NCBI RefSeq assembly: GCF_000275725.1
Contig: NZ_AJTS01000021.1
Location: 1 to 47,339 of the forward strand
Direction: 5' to 3'
Source: Vreelandella stevensii S18214
Lineage (GTDB): Bacteria > Pseudomonadota > Gammaproteobacteria > Pseudomonadales > Halomonadaceae
Length of the DNA: 47,339 nt
The position numbers and the translations under genes were made by a program. Shown one piece after another: positions 1-9,100 of this stretch. The first letter of the stretch is position 1, and the number at the start of each line of letters is the position of its first letter. The notes below the pieces were generated by a model. The model searched no databases, was not told where the DNA came from, and saw only the letters and a program-made list of their open reading frames with translations.

Positions 1-935
1 GGGGAGTTCCCTGGCCAGGGTTGCTGTACCTGGGGTCGGCCATGGCAGGTGGTGCTATCGGGATAGCGGGCACACTGCTTCCCGCCCTGGTCAAACGCGA
101 ACTGCCGCACAGTGCCGACCTGCTGACCGGGCTGTACACCATGGCGCTCTGCTTTGGTGGCGCCCTGGGGGCAGGGCTGAGCGTCCCACTACTGGTTTGG
201 CTGGGCAGTTGGCAGCTTAGCCTGATGAGCTGGTCACTGCTGGCCCTGGCAGCCTGGCTGCTATGGTCGGGCTTTGCACCGCGTCCAATCGCAGCACCAT
301 CGCTACAGCCCACCTTCCGAGTGCCGCTTGCCGCTTTGCTACGCCAACCCTTGACCTGGCATGTGATGCTCTTCATGGGCATTCAATCCTCCATGGCTTA
401 CATCGTGTTTGGCTGGCTGCCCACCCTGCTCATCGACCGTGGCTACAGCGAAGCCGACGCTGGCTGGACCATGGCGGTCTCCATCATGAGCCAACTGACC
501 TCGGCACTGGCCGCCCCATGGGTTGCCCGCTTGCATAAGGACCAGCGGCCTGCCCTCCTCATGGTACTGGCCGCCACGGCCATCGGCTTGGCGCTACTGT
601 TGATTGCCCCATTGGCTTGGCGATGGCCTGGCGCCATCCTGCTGGGCCTCGGTCAGGGCGGTAGTTTCAGCCTGGCGTTGGCCCTGCTAGTGCTGCGCAC
701 GGCCAACGCCCCCTTGGCTGGACAGCTTTCCGGGCTGGTGCAGGGAGGCGGCTACACCCTGGCCGCGCTGGGCCCCTTCGGCGTGGGTGTGATGCTGCAA
801 ATGGGCGCCTCGACAGCGCATATTGCTTGGCTGCTCATCGGCTTGATACTGGTGTGCTGCGGTTTTGCCTGCCTTGCGGGCCGCAATCGGCAGCTGGATG
901 ACCAAAGCGGCCAGCTACGCGTCACCCTTCCATAA
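1..935 (+). CDS. MFS transporter, CynX/NimT type (5' partial)
   Basis: A hydrophobic major facilitator protein whose reading frame is open to the left edge (codon phase starts at base 3), so about 90 N-terminal residues are missing compared with the roughly 400-residue family. The visible part has about eight or nine membrane segments. Two stretches resemble the cyanate/nitroimidazole transporter-like (CynX/NimT) branch: a small-residue helix followed by LLPALVKRELP, and LLTGLYTMALCFGGALGAGL. The substrate cannot be read from sequence. An asparaginase gene follows after a 29-base gap on the same strand, so the two may be co-transcribed, which hints at an amide or organic-acid substrate, but that is inference only. 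Confidence 0.8.
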   Translation, partial: GVPWPGLLYLGSAMAGGAIGIAGTLLPALVKRELPHSADLLTGLYTMALCFGGALGAGLSVPLLVWLGSWQLSLMSWSLLALAAWLLWSGFAPRPIAAPSLQPTFRVPLAALLRQPLTWHVMLFMGIQSSMAYIVFGWLPTLLIDRGYSEADAGWTMAVSIMSQLTSALAAPWVARLHKDQRPALLMVLAATAIGLALLLIAPLAWRWPGAILLGLGQGGSFSLALALLVLRTANAPLAGQLSGLVQGGGYTLAALGPFGVGVMLQMGASTAHIAWLLIGLILVCCGFACLAGRNRQLDDQSGQLRVTLP

Positions 936-964
936 TCCTTCCTTGTCTTTACCAGGACATGACC

Positions 965-2035
965 ATGCGTAACGCTCCTCGTCTGACAGAGACCACCTGC
1001 TCACATGAACGGATACTGATCATCTACACCGGTGGCACGATCGGCATGCAGCCAACCGCCACCGGACTGATGCCAGCAGGCAACTTTGCCGACAGATTAC
1101 ACAATGCTCTGCAGCAGCTGCCTATCCCGCAACAGCAGGCACTGCCCGCCTACGACATCATCAGCCATGACCCATTGATCGACTCCAGCGCCGCCACGCC
1201 TGCCACGTGGCAAACGCTGGCAGGCGATATCGCCGCCCGTTTTTCCGCCTATCGAGGCTTTGTCATCCTGCACGGCACCGATACGCTCAGCTGGAGCGCC
1301 TCGAGCCTGGCCTATCAGCTTCAGGGGCTGGACAAGGCGGTCGTATTAACAGGGGCCATGCAACCGCTGGAGGCAGCCAATAGCGATGCTCTGGACAACG
1401 TATGCGGTGCCCTGCAATTCGCTGCCATGAGTGAACTGCAGGAAGTGGCGATCTACTTTGCGGGACGCCTGATGCGGGGTGTCAGGGCGGTGAAGCAGCA
1501 CTGTGAAGCGATGACCGCGTTTGCCTCCCCCAACTACCCCCTGCTGGGCGAACGGGTAGGCGATGACTGCGTACTTTACCCCAGCCGGGGGCTGGCGCTT
1601 CACCAGCGTGGCGCGCCCCGCTTCGAACTCCCGGATTATGGGTGTCTTGCTCAGGGGCAAGTGGTGCGCATCGCGCTGTGGCCAGGCATGGCCGCCTGGC
1701 AACTCTCCAGTTGGCTGGCTCATGACAGCGTCAAGGGGGCACTGCTGGAGCTCTGGGGAGCGGGCAACTTGCCTGACGACCCGGACCTGTTAGCCGTACT
1801 GGCGCGTGCCAGCGGAGAAGGAAAGCTGGTGGCCGCGGTCAGCCAGTGCCCGCAAGGCACCCTTCACTTGGGCGCTTACTCCGCTGGCCACGGCCTGACG
1901 GACGCTGGCGTGCTGTCCGGGGGCTCCATGACCCCCGAGGCAGCTTACACCAAGCTGGTGCATTTGCTGGCGCAGCCGCTTACCCACGACGACCGGGCAA
2001 CGCGCTTCGTCACTCCGTTAGTGGGCGAGCGGTAG
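965..2035 (+). CDS. ansA: L-asparaginase, type I cytoplasmic
   Basis: Hydrolyses asparagine to aspartate and ammonia. The protein shows the two asparaginase signatures: IIYTGGTIGM near residues 20-30 with the nucleophilic threonine, and LHGTDTLSWSASS near 105 with the second Thr-Asp pair. There is no signal peptide, which fits the cytoplasmic type I branch, and the length (356 aa) is close to the usual 330-350. An ATG at 959 is in frame, but the AGGA at 954-957 touches it. The ATG at 965 has that AGGA at a proper 7-base spacing, so 965 is preferred. It follows the MFS transporter closely. Confidence 0.9.
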   Translation: MRNAPRLTETTCSHERILIIYTGGTIGMQPTATGLMPAGNFADRLHNALQQLPIPQQQALPAYDIISHDPLIDSSAATPATWQTLAGDIAARFSAYRGFVILHGTDTLSWSASSLAYQLQGLDKAVVLTGAMQPLEAANSDALDNVCGALQFAAMSELQEVAIYFAGRLMRGVRAVKQHCEAMTAFASPNYPLLGERVGDDCVLYPSRGLALHQRGAPRFELPDYGCLAQGQVVRIALWPGMAAWQLSSWLAHDSVKGALLELWGAGNLPDDPDLLAVLARASGEGKLVAAVSQCPQGTLHLGAYSAGHGLTDAGVLSGGSMTPEAAYTKLVHLLAQPLTHDDRATRFVTPLVGER

Positions 2036-2121
2036 CCAGACTGGCATCCCGGAGCAGACAGGCTATGGTTAAACAGGACACATGGAGTGCAACATAACCT
2101 TCTGAAAACAGGTGAAAACGT

Positions 2122-2361
2122 ATGGATCAACCAGTGCATCATTTTAGTGAACTGTTTGAACAGCTGGGGCTGCGCTCGGACGCGGCTTCTATCGAACGCT
2201 TTATTGAGCGACATTCACCGTTACCCAAGGAGATGCCGCTGGCCGACGCCCCCTGCTGGAACGAGGGCCAAGCGGATTTTCTACGCGAAGCAGTGGAAGA
2301 AGATGCCGACTGGGCCGAGGTGGTCGATCATCTGGATGCCTCGATGCACAAGGCGGAATGA
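2122..2361 (+). CDS. DUF2789 family small protein
   Basis: A 79-residue acidic, soluble protein. The pattern MD-x4-H at the start, LFEQLGL near 12, FIERHSPL near 27, and DADWAEVVDHLDA near the end matches my recollection of the DUF2789 family, small proteins found mainly in gammaproteobacteria. No function is established. AGGTGA at 2110-2115 serves as the ribosome site. No partner is evident: the gene stands between asparaginase and the convergent VTT gene. Confidence 0.75.
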   Translation: MDQPVHHFSELFEQLGLRSDAASIERFIERHSPLPKEMPLADAPCWNEGQADFLREAVEEDADWAEVVDHLDASMHKAE

Positions 2362-2371
2362 TCGCCTGAAT

Positions 2372-3040
2372 TCAAGTCTGATCCCGCGCCGCTTCCAGGC
2401 GGCGCCGGTACCAGGCCCCTGCCAGCAGCAGGGCCGTCAGGGCCAACAGGGGCAACAGCACGTCCATCTGTAGCGGGTCCTCTTCCTCGATGGCTTCCAG
2501 CGCCCCGTAAATGGCGCTGCTGTAGACGGCCCATTTCACCGCCAGCCCCAGCGTGGCAGCCAATAAATAGCGCCCCAGCGCAATATGCCCCAGGCCTGCC
2601 GCAAAATTGATCACTGAATGTGGAAACCCCGGCAGCACTCGCATGGCACATTGGGTCAGCAGGTCACTTCGCGCTTTCAGGGTATCCATGACCTTGAGCG
2701 TCAGCCCCTTGGGCTGCCACCGCTGCCCGACTCGCGCCGCCAGCAAATAAGCCCCCCAGGCGCCCGCCACACTGCTGACGGTCAGCATGAGCGTTGCGAT
2801 CAAAGGCGGATAAAAAGGCGCGATCAACCACAGCCCAATACTGCCGGGCAGGCCAATCGCCAAGGTGACCGCCATGGTCAGCATGACGGTCACCACGACC
2901 ACCGGATGGTGCGACATGGTGGCGGCCCAGCGCTTCACCGCCATCAGGTCCGGGGAGTACCAAAGCCATACGTAGGCCAGCATGGCAGCCACCGCAAACG
3001 CGGCCGCCCATCGCCAGGAGTAGAGAGATAATTTACGCAT
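2372..3040 (-). CDS. TVP38/TMEM64 (VTT domain) membrane protein
   Basis: A 222-residue inner-membrane protein with about five hydrophobic segments. The central VTT/SNARE-associated region includes GLPGSIGLWLIAPFYPP (about 65-80) and the signature RVLPGFPHSVINFAAGLGHI near residues 130-150. DedA/VTT proteins are implicated in lipid or undecaprenyl-phosphate handling across the membrane, but the substrate here is unknown. The longest frame begins at a TTG at 3055. The ATG at 3040 overlaps the end of the upstream SRPBCC gene by 8 bases (stop inside ATGCGTAA), the usual translational coupling layout, so 3040 is chosen. Confidence 0.82.
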   Translation of the reverse strand: MRKLSLYSWRWAAAFAVAAMLAYVWLWYSPDLMAVKRWAATMSHHPVVVVTVMLTMAVTLAIGLPGSIGLWLIAPFYPPLIATLMLTVSSVAGAWGAYLLAARVGQRWQPKGLTLKVMDTLKARSDLLTQCAMRVLPGFPHSVINFAAGLGHIALGRYLLAATLGLAVKWAVYSSAIYGALEAIEEEDPLQMDVLLPLLALTALLLAGAWYRRRLEAARDQT

Positions 3041-3449
3041 GGAGGCGTGCTTCAACCCGCTCGAGAATTTGTCGACTGACCTTTCCGACCAGCGGTTTGG
3101 CCGCCTTGTTCACCGCTTTTTCCATTAGGCGATTGCGAATGTCATAACTCAGGGTCAGTGACACCTCCGTGCCTTCCGGTACGGCGCGCAGCTGATAGCG
3201 CCCCTGATTCTTGACGCCATCCAGGGATTCCCAGGCCAGCACCGTTGGAGGATCGATATCGGTTACCTCCACGTCAAACGCCCAATCCATGCCCACTGCC
3301 CGCACGTGCCAGCGGTAGCGGTTTTCGCCAAGACGATCGATCGAGCGTATCAGGTCCGAATAATCCGCAAAATCTTCCACTCGGCGTAACAAGTCAAATA
3401 CGCGCTCCGGGGAGGCTCTAACGATTTCACTATGTTCTATGGTGGCCAT
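3033..3449 (-). CDS. SRPBCC (START-like) family protein
   Basis: A 138-residue protein with the helix-grip fold pattern of polyketide cyclase/SRPBCC proteins: an N-terminal strand EHSEIVRASPERVFDLLRRVEDFADY, then alternating strands (YRWHVRAVGMDWAFDVEVTDI) and a C-terminal helix. Such proteins bind lipids or other hydrophobic ligands. RatA of the same superfamily differs clearly in sequence. The frame stays open upstream to 3692, but family starts match the ATG at 3449. Its stop overlaps the VTT gene start, so a ligand-binding protein is coupled to a membrane protein. The specific ligand is unknown. Confidence 0.78.
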   Translation of the reverse strand: MATIEHSEIVRASPERVFDLLRRVEDFADYSDLIRSIDRLGENRYRWHVRAVGMDWAFDVEVTDIDPPTVLAWESLDGVKNQGRYQLRAVPEGTEVSLTLSYDIRNRLMEKAVNKAAKPLVGKVSRQILERVEARLHA

Positions 3450-3565
3450 GCGTCCATCTCTAGCGGCTGTAGACGAGTAGCTTATCACGCCAATTCCATT
3501 GGCACACCGGATGCCACCACCCAGAACACTGGTCAGCAAGAGCGGCATTGCGTAAACTGCCCGCC

Positions 3566-3585
3566 TTCCGGACCGGACCCCGGAA
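3566..3585 (+). other. Small inverted repeat upstream of queC
   Basis: TTCCGG and CCGGAA arms enclose an 8-base loop in the 193-base divergent gap between the SRPBCC gene and queC. No preQ1 riboswitch pattern is evident. It may be a leader hairpin or chance in GC-rich DNA. Confidence 0.25.
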
Positions 3586-3642
3586 CACCGCCCTGCTGCT
3601 TGGGCAGGCACGACATAAATTCTCCGACCATGAGTACCCAGC

Positions 3643-4350
3643 ATGTCATCCACTGCATCATCCGGCGCCCAGGCGCCATCCACCGTCGTCATCTACTCCG
3701 GCGGCATGGACTCCTATACCGTCCTTCACCGTGCGCTACGCGAGGGCCTCGCTGTCCATGCGCTATCCTTCGATTACGGTCAGCGCCACCGTCGTGAACT
3801 GGACGTTGCACGTCAGGTATGTGAGTCCTTGGCCATCCCTCATCAGGTCGTCGATATTCGCGCCATCCACGGGCTGATCGACAACTCGGCATTGACCAAC
3901 GCTGCGTTGACCATGCCTCAAGGGGAGTACGATGCCGACTCGCTCCACAGCACCGTGGTGCCCAATCGCAACATGATTCTGCTGTCGTTGGCCATTGCCA
4001 AGGCAGTCAATATCGGTGCCAGCCGTGTGGATTATGGCGCGCACGGCGGCGATCACGTGCTTTACCCCGACTGCCGCCCGGCCTTCGTCGAAGCCATGAA
4101 CGATGTGGCGCAGATTGCCAACTTCGAACCCGTCACCGTCCATGCCCCTTATCTGGCCTCCAGCAAAGCCGCCATCCTGCGTGATGGGCTCGCCATGGGC
4201 CTGGATTACCGCCATACCTGGACCTGCTACGAAGGCCAGCAGCTCGCCTGCGGGCAGTGTGGCAGCTGCCGTGAACGGCTGGCGGCCTTTGCCGCCAATC
4301 AGGCCACCGACCCGCTCGCGTATGCTGCCCTTGCCGAGCGAGACTGCTGA
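3643..4350 (+). CDS. queC: 7-cyano-7-deazaguanine synthase QueC
   Basis: Converts 7-carboxy-7-deazaguanine to preQ0 using ATP and ammonia, in the route to queuosine. The PP-loop ATP pyrophosphatase motif SGGMDS lies at residues 19-24. The zinc site is formed by Cys195, Cys203, Cys206 and Cys209 (the CGQCGSC cluster). Length 235 aa is normal for the family. The stop overlaps the queE start by one base (TGATG), the first link of a chain of overlapping genes. The ATG at 3643 has only a weak ribosome site. It is the first ATG in this reading frame that leaves a normal N-terminus. Confidence 0.95.
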   Translation: MSSTASSGAQAPSTVVIYSGGMDSYTVLHRALREGLAVHALSFDYGQRHRRELDVARQVCESLAIPHQVVDIRAIHGLIDNSALTNAALTMPQGEYDADSLHSTVVPNRNMILLSLAIAKAVNIGASRVDYGAHGGDHVLYPDCRPAFVEAMNDVAQIANFEPVTVHAPYLASSKAAILRDGLAMGLDYRHTWTCYEGQQLACGQCGSCRERLAAFAANQATDPLAYAALAERDC

Positions 4351-5024
4351 TGTACCACGTCAAAGAAGCGTTTTACACGCTGCAGGGCGAAGGTGCCCAG
4401 GCGGGGCGCGCCAGCGTTTTCTGTCGCTTTACAGGCTGTAATCTCTGGTCGGGGCGTGACGCCGACCGAGCCACGGCCAAGTGCACTTTCTGCGATACCG
4501 ATTTCATCGGCACCGATGGCGCCAATGGCGGCCGCTTCGAAAGCCCGCAGCAGTTGGCACGGCATATCAAACAGCTGTGGCCAGCCAACGCAGGCAGCGC
4601 GGTGCCCTATGTGGTGTTTACCGGAGGAGAGCCGTTACTGCAGCTCGATACCCCGCTCATCGCCATGCTGCACAGCGAAGGGTTCGAGGTCGCCGTGGAA
4701 ACCAACGGCACGCTGCCCGCGCCCGCCGGAATCGACTGGCTATGCGTCAGCCCCAAGGGCAGCAACCCGCTGGCCATTCACCAAGGGGATGAGCTGAAGC
4801 TGGTGTACCCACAGCACGACGCCCCGCCCGAGCAGTTTGCCGCGCTGCACTTTCGACACTTTTACCTGCAGCCCATGGATCACGTCGCCCAGCATGCCGA
4901 CACGATCCATACCACTGTCGCTGAGCGCAATGCCGCCACGGTGGCCGCCACGACGGCCTATTGCATGACCCACCCCCAGTGGCGCTTGTCGCTGCAAACC
5001 CACAAGATCGCAGGATTCGATTGA
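4350..5024 (+). CDS. queE: 7-carboxy-7-deazaguanine synthase QueE (radical SAM)
   Basis: Makes 7-carboxy-7-deazaguanine from 6-carboxytetrahydropterin. The N-terminus has the substrate-binding FYTLQGEGAQAGR segment. The iron-sulfur cluster ligands are Cys30, Cys45 and Cys48, that is CX14CX2C rather than the classic CX3CX2C. This expanded loop is known from the Burkholderia multivorans type of QueE. VFTGGEPLLQ near 90 is the SAM-binding GGEP motif. 224 aa. It overlaps queC and queD by one base each, so the three are certainly one operon. Confidence 0.95.
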   Translation: MYHVKEAFYTLQGEGAQAGRASVFCRFTGCNLWSGRDADRATAKCTFCDTDFIGTDGANGGRFESPQQLARHIKQLWPANAGSAVPYVVFTGGEPLLQLDTPLIAMLHSEGFEVAVETNGTLPAPAGIDWLCVSPKGSNPLAIHQGDELKLVYPQHDAPPEQFAALHFRHFYLQPMDHVAQHADTIHTTVAERNAATVAATTAYCMTHPQWRLSLQTHKIAGFD

Positions 5025-5857
5025 TGGCTTTATTCGTTCACCACCTGACCCATATCGATGTCTCCCTTTGGTGCCCTGAGCGCGGCTTGACCGGCTGCAG
5101 TTGGCAGGTCGACGCCCATCTGGATGGCGAACTGGGTGAAGACGGCATGCTGTTCGATTTTGGCGAAGTGAAGCCCTGGATCAAGCGCACGCTAGACAAC
5201 GGGCTAGACCATACGCTGCTGGTGCCCACCAAGGCGCTTGGCGTAGAGGTCAGCGAGTGCCCAGAAGGCCTGTGCATTCGCACCACCACGCCCTATCCGA
5301 TGGAAGTACGCGGGCCTGCGCAGGCGTTCACCCTGCTCCCCTGGGAACACATCTCGGTGGCAAGGGTGACCCAGCTCCTGAGCGAAGAGCTGACACGCGC
5401 TCGGCCTCGCAACGTCACCCGTGTCACCCTGAACCTGCAGGAAGAGCGTATCGAAGGCGCATCCTATGGCTACAGCCACGGCCTGAAACGCCATCTGGGC
5501 AACTGCCAGCGTATCGCCCATGGCCACCGCTCACGGCTGCGTGTCTATCAACACCAGCAGCGCCAGCCCGCTCTTGAGGCACAATGGAGTGAATGGCTGG
5601 ACAACCGTTACCTGCTGGAGCAGGCCGATGTGGCGGAGCAGACGGATACCACCCTGACCTGCCGCTACACAGCCGAACAGGGAGCGTTCTCGATCACCCT
5701 GCCCACTCACCGCTGCAGCGTGTTACCGGCACCCACCACCGTGGAAAACATTGCCCGTTGGCTGGCCAGCAGTATCGCCGAACAAACTCAGCAGGAAACC
5801 CATGTAGAAGCCTTCGAAGGTATCAACAAGGGGGCTACCGCGCAGGCAGCGCCATGA
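5024..5857 (+). CDS. queD: 6-carboxytetrahydropterin synthase, tandem T-fold QueD
   Basis: Predicted to make 6-carboxytetrahydropterin from dihydroneopterin triphosphate, the substrate step before QueE. At 277 aa it is more than twice the length of E. coli QueD (about 120) and looks like two T-fold halves. The N-terminal half keeps the DF and Asp62-His63 motif (MLFDFGEVK ... GLDH) but no HGH. The C-terminal half starts near 145 and has His152, Cys161 and the zinc pair His166/His168 (HGH), then PTTVENIA and a Glu-rich end, but no DH. Catalytic features are thus shared between halves. The frame is open upstream to 4961, but the ATG at 5024 inside the queE stop (TGATG) is the natural start. Confidence 0.85.
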   Translation: MALFVHHLTHIDVSLWCPERGLTGCSWQVDAHLDGELGEDGMLFDFGEVKPWIKRTLDNGLDHTLLVPTKALGVEVSECPEGLCIRTTTPYPMEVRGPAQAFTLLPWEHISVARVTQLLSEELTRARPRNVTRVTLNLQEERIEGASYGYSHGLKRHLGNCQRIAHGHRSRLRVYQHQQRQPALEAQWSEWLDNRYLLEQADVAEQTDTTLTCRYTAEQGAFSITLPTHRCSVLPAPTTVENIARWLASSIAEQTQQETHVEAFEGINKGATAQAAP

Positions 5858-6138
5858 CGATTCTGATTACCAGCGATCAGCAGGCGTCTTGCCGCATGGG
5901 CTGTGGCGCCTGCTGCATTGCCCCTTCGATCAGCTCGCCCATTCCCGGCATGCCAGACGGCAAGCCCTCGGGCATTCGCTGCGTGCAATTGAATGAGCAA
6001 AACCTCTGCATGCTCTTTGGTGATCCCCGTCGCCCTGCGGTATGCCGTCAGTTCGACTTCGACAAGGAAGTGTGTGGCGAGCACCGAGAAGAGGCCCTCG
6101 CCACACTCTATTGGTGGGAAACCGCGACCGGCGGCTAG
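5854..6138 (+). CDS. YkgJ family cysteine-cluster protein
   Basis: A 94-residue protein with the CRMGCGACC cluster at about residues 13-21, a further Cys pair (IRCVQL, LCML) and CRQFDFDKEVC near the end. This is the pattern of UPF0153/YkgJ proteins, thought to bind zinc or an iron-sulfur cluster; their activity is not established. The ATG overlaps the queD stop by four bases (ATGA), so it is the last gene of the que operon as built here. Its TAG stop shares the palindrome CTAG with the stop of the convergent regulator gene. Confidence 0.85.
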   Translation: MTILITSDQQASCRMGCGACCIAPSISSPIPGMPDGKPSGIRCVQLNEQNLCMLFGDPRRPAVCRQFDFDKEVCGEHREEALATLYWWETATGG

Positions 6139-9100
6139 ACCTCGCCTCCCAGGCTTACCGGGTGCGGCAAGCGCCGGTCCAGCAGGCTCACCCAGCGCAC
6201 CAGCACCGGCGCATCGCTATGGCTCACCTCGCCCAACAGTCGACGAAACACTTCTTTCGCCTGTTGGTCATTGGGTTCTATCCGCGTGAGCCATAGCTCC
6301 AGCGCCGCCAGTTCCTGGTGGCGATTGCCGTGCTCGCGGGATTGCTGAATGGCCATTTCCGCCAATGCCTTGACCTCGTGGGCGGGGTGACCCAACAGGT
6401 TGCGCACGCGTGCCAGCTGGGTGGCCAGTTCAGGCAGGAAGAGGGTCGTGCGCTCCCGGGCAATCACCAGGCACTGGTCGAGATAATCCTCGGCCGCTTG
6501 CAGCTCGCCCAGCTCGATACAGGCATCGGAGTACCACAGCACGGGGCGCTGGAAGCGGTCTCGTCCGTTCAGTTCGGCCATCTGGTCCAGGCTGTCGCGC
6601 ATTTGTACCAGCCCGCCCTGATCCCCCGCCAACGCCCGCTGCCAACCCAGCACCCCCTGCGCAGAAATCTGCCAAAGCTGCAGGTCTGGCGTACCGGTCA
6701 TGGCCGCGGCTCGCTCGGCATGCCGGGCCGCCAAGTGCACATGGCCCAACTGACGATACAATGCCGCCGCAAACATCAGCGCCATGGCCAGGGTACCCGG
6801 GTGGCCGATCTGCTCCGCCAGCCGAATGGCCGCCGCGACATGCCGCTCTGCGCGATGGTAATCACCTCGCAGACAAAGCGCCCAACCCTGAAAACAGGCC
6901 GCCGTTACCTGGGGATGATCCGAGAACGGCAGCCACTCGATCATCATGGGAGCATTCAGCGGATCGATTTCGTCCAGGTGGTCGTGGGCCTGTTGAATAC
7001 GCCCCGCCCAGTATTCACAGTGTGCCCGCGCATAATCCGCCAATCGGCGGTAGCGCGGGTCTTCCAGGCGAGCGGCGATATCCGCCAGGGTCGATGCCAG
7101 CGCAAAGGCGTCGGCATGGGCATAGCGCTGGCTGCGCCCCACCCATAGCCCCCACTTGACCAGGAAAATCTGCTCGAGATCTTCCGGGTCGTCAGGCGTG
7201 TCGCTCCCGGTTTGGCGCAGCAGCTCACGGGCCTTCACAAAACTTTCATGGGCCGTGGGCGAACCGTGCCCTTCCAGGGCGAACGCTGCCTGACCACGTA
7301 CCGTCAGCAGGCTGACTTCACGCTCTACCTCATGGGCTACGTGGCGCAGGCTGGCCAGGCCGAAGTCGGCCATGCGCAGCGCCGTGCGGTTGGCACTCAC
7401 CTTGAGCGCTTCCCGCGCGGAGAGCTCGAAGTAGCGCGCCCCACGTGCATAGTGGCCGCTGCGCCGCAGATGCGTGGCAAAGTCTCCCGGATGGCGACTG
7501 ATCCATACCGGAAAACGCTCCTCAATCAAGGTCACGACCTGCTGATGCAGCTTGACCCTGACGTCACGGGGACAGGAGAGGTAGGCCGCCTCTTGAAGCA
7601 ACTGGTGACTGAACTGGTACTCATGATCACCGCCCTCCTTGTCGATGGGCTCGATGATCTCCAGCGCCCGCATGTGCTCTAGCGCTTGGCACAACCTGGG
7701 CTTTTCCCAACCACTGCATTCGGCCAGCAAGTCCAGTCGAAAACGCTTGCCCAGCACCGCTGCAATATGGGCAATATCCCGGTCGCTTTCCAACTGATCG
7801 ATTCGACTGGCCAGTAGCCCCAGCAGCCCCTTGGGCAGCTCATCCAGCTGTACGCTGCGCCCCTCCCGTCGATCCATGTCGAGGCGACGACAGATCTCCT
7901 GCATATACAGCGGAACACCATCACAGCGCTCGATGATCTGGTTGCGCAGCCGTGGGCTCAGATGAATACGATAACGACGAGAAAGTTGCGACAGCAGCCG
8001 CGAAGACTGCAGTGCATCCAGCTTGCCCAGGGTGATCTGCTGATCCCAGTGCAGTTTGACCGGTAGCGGTTCGCGGCCGTGGTGGCTGGCCACCATCATG
8101 AAGGCCGTGTTGATCGACAGACGTGCCTGTAGCCCCGCCAACACTTTGAAAGAGGGTTCATCCAGCCACTGCAGGTCATCGATCATCAGCACCAGAGTTT
8201 GCGACACGGCACGATGGTCGATCAGCCGATGCAAGAGCTTCACCACCAGCTCCACGGCTTCGCCATTTTGAGTCAGCTGGCTGATTTCCTGAACTTCGCG
8301 AACCCCCAACGCCTCTTCCAGCAGCTGCTGACGCGCGCTATCCGAGGTATCGAGGCCCAGCGTTGCCTGCAGCGCATGCACGGCATCGAGCGTTGGCGGA
8401 TGTTCGAAGTGCCAGGCCAGCAACGACCGGGCTACACCGTATGGGTCCAGTACCGAGAGCCGAGTAGTCGGAAGCCAGCAGATCGCCGCATCGCGGCTCA
8501 GCTCCAACTGCCGAAACCCCACCATCAACGCCGACTTGCCCATGCCCGAGGCACCCCGCACCAACACGCTTTGCCGCAAACCAATGCCAGCCCGTGCCAG
8601 CGCATCGCGCAAGGTGCGTAGCGAGGTTTCCCTTCCCACCAGGCTCGGTGGCAAGGCATCACGCCCGCCTTCGTTCTGGCCCAGCACCAGCGCACGTAAA
8701 CGCACGCGGCCATCGCTGGCCACCAAACGCGATACCAGCCTGGGCTGCAAGTCCAGCGCCGGGGGCATGTGCTGGCTGGCTGCCTGAGAGATGACCAGCT
8801 CGCTTCCCTCAGCGGCACTCATCAACTCCAGAGACTCTTGCGTCACCTGGCCCAGCGGGTCGGCCAGCTGGCGCTCGGGCAAGTAGACCACGCGCCCGCT
8901 GTGCAATCCGGCCGCCAGTTCGAATACCGGCGGTTCGGCGTCCCCGGCCCAGTGGCGACGGCTCTCCTGAGGTAGCGCCTGACGGCAGTGTTCGTAAAGC
9001 GCCACCAGCTCCGCCAGCTGATGGGCGGGACCATGGGTACCGAAGCAGGCCAGACCCAAGCCCCCCGTTGCCCCCGGCAGCCAGAAACCGCCCAGATGGT

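Noticed and set aside
3450-3642. preQ1 riboswitch before queC.
   Set aside because: No A-rich tail and short hairpin of the preQ1-I type could be found.
3450-3692. N-terminal extension of the SRPBCC protein by 81 residues.
   Set aside because: The extra sequence overlaps the queC start and has no domain character; the ATG at 3449 gives a complete helix-grip fold.
4961-5023. N-terminal extension of QueD.
   Set aside because: It would lie wholly within queE; the ATG at 5024 within the TGATG overlap matches the neighbouring gene junction.
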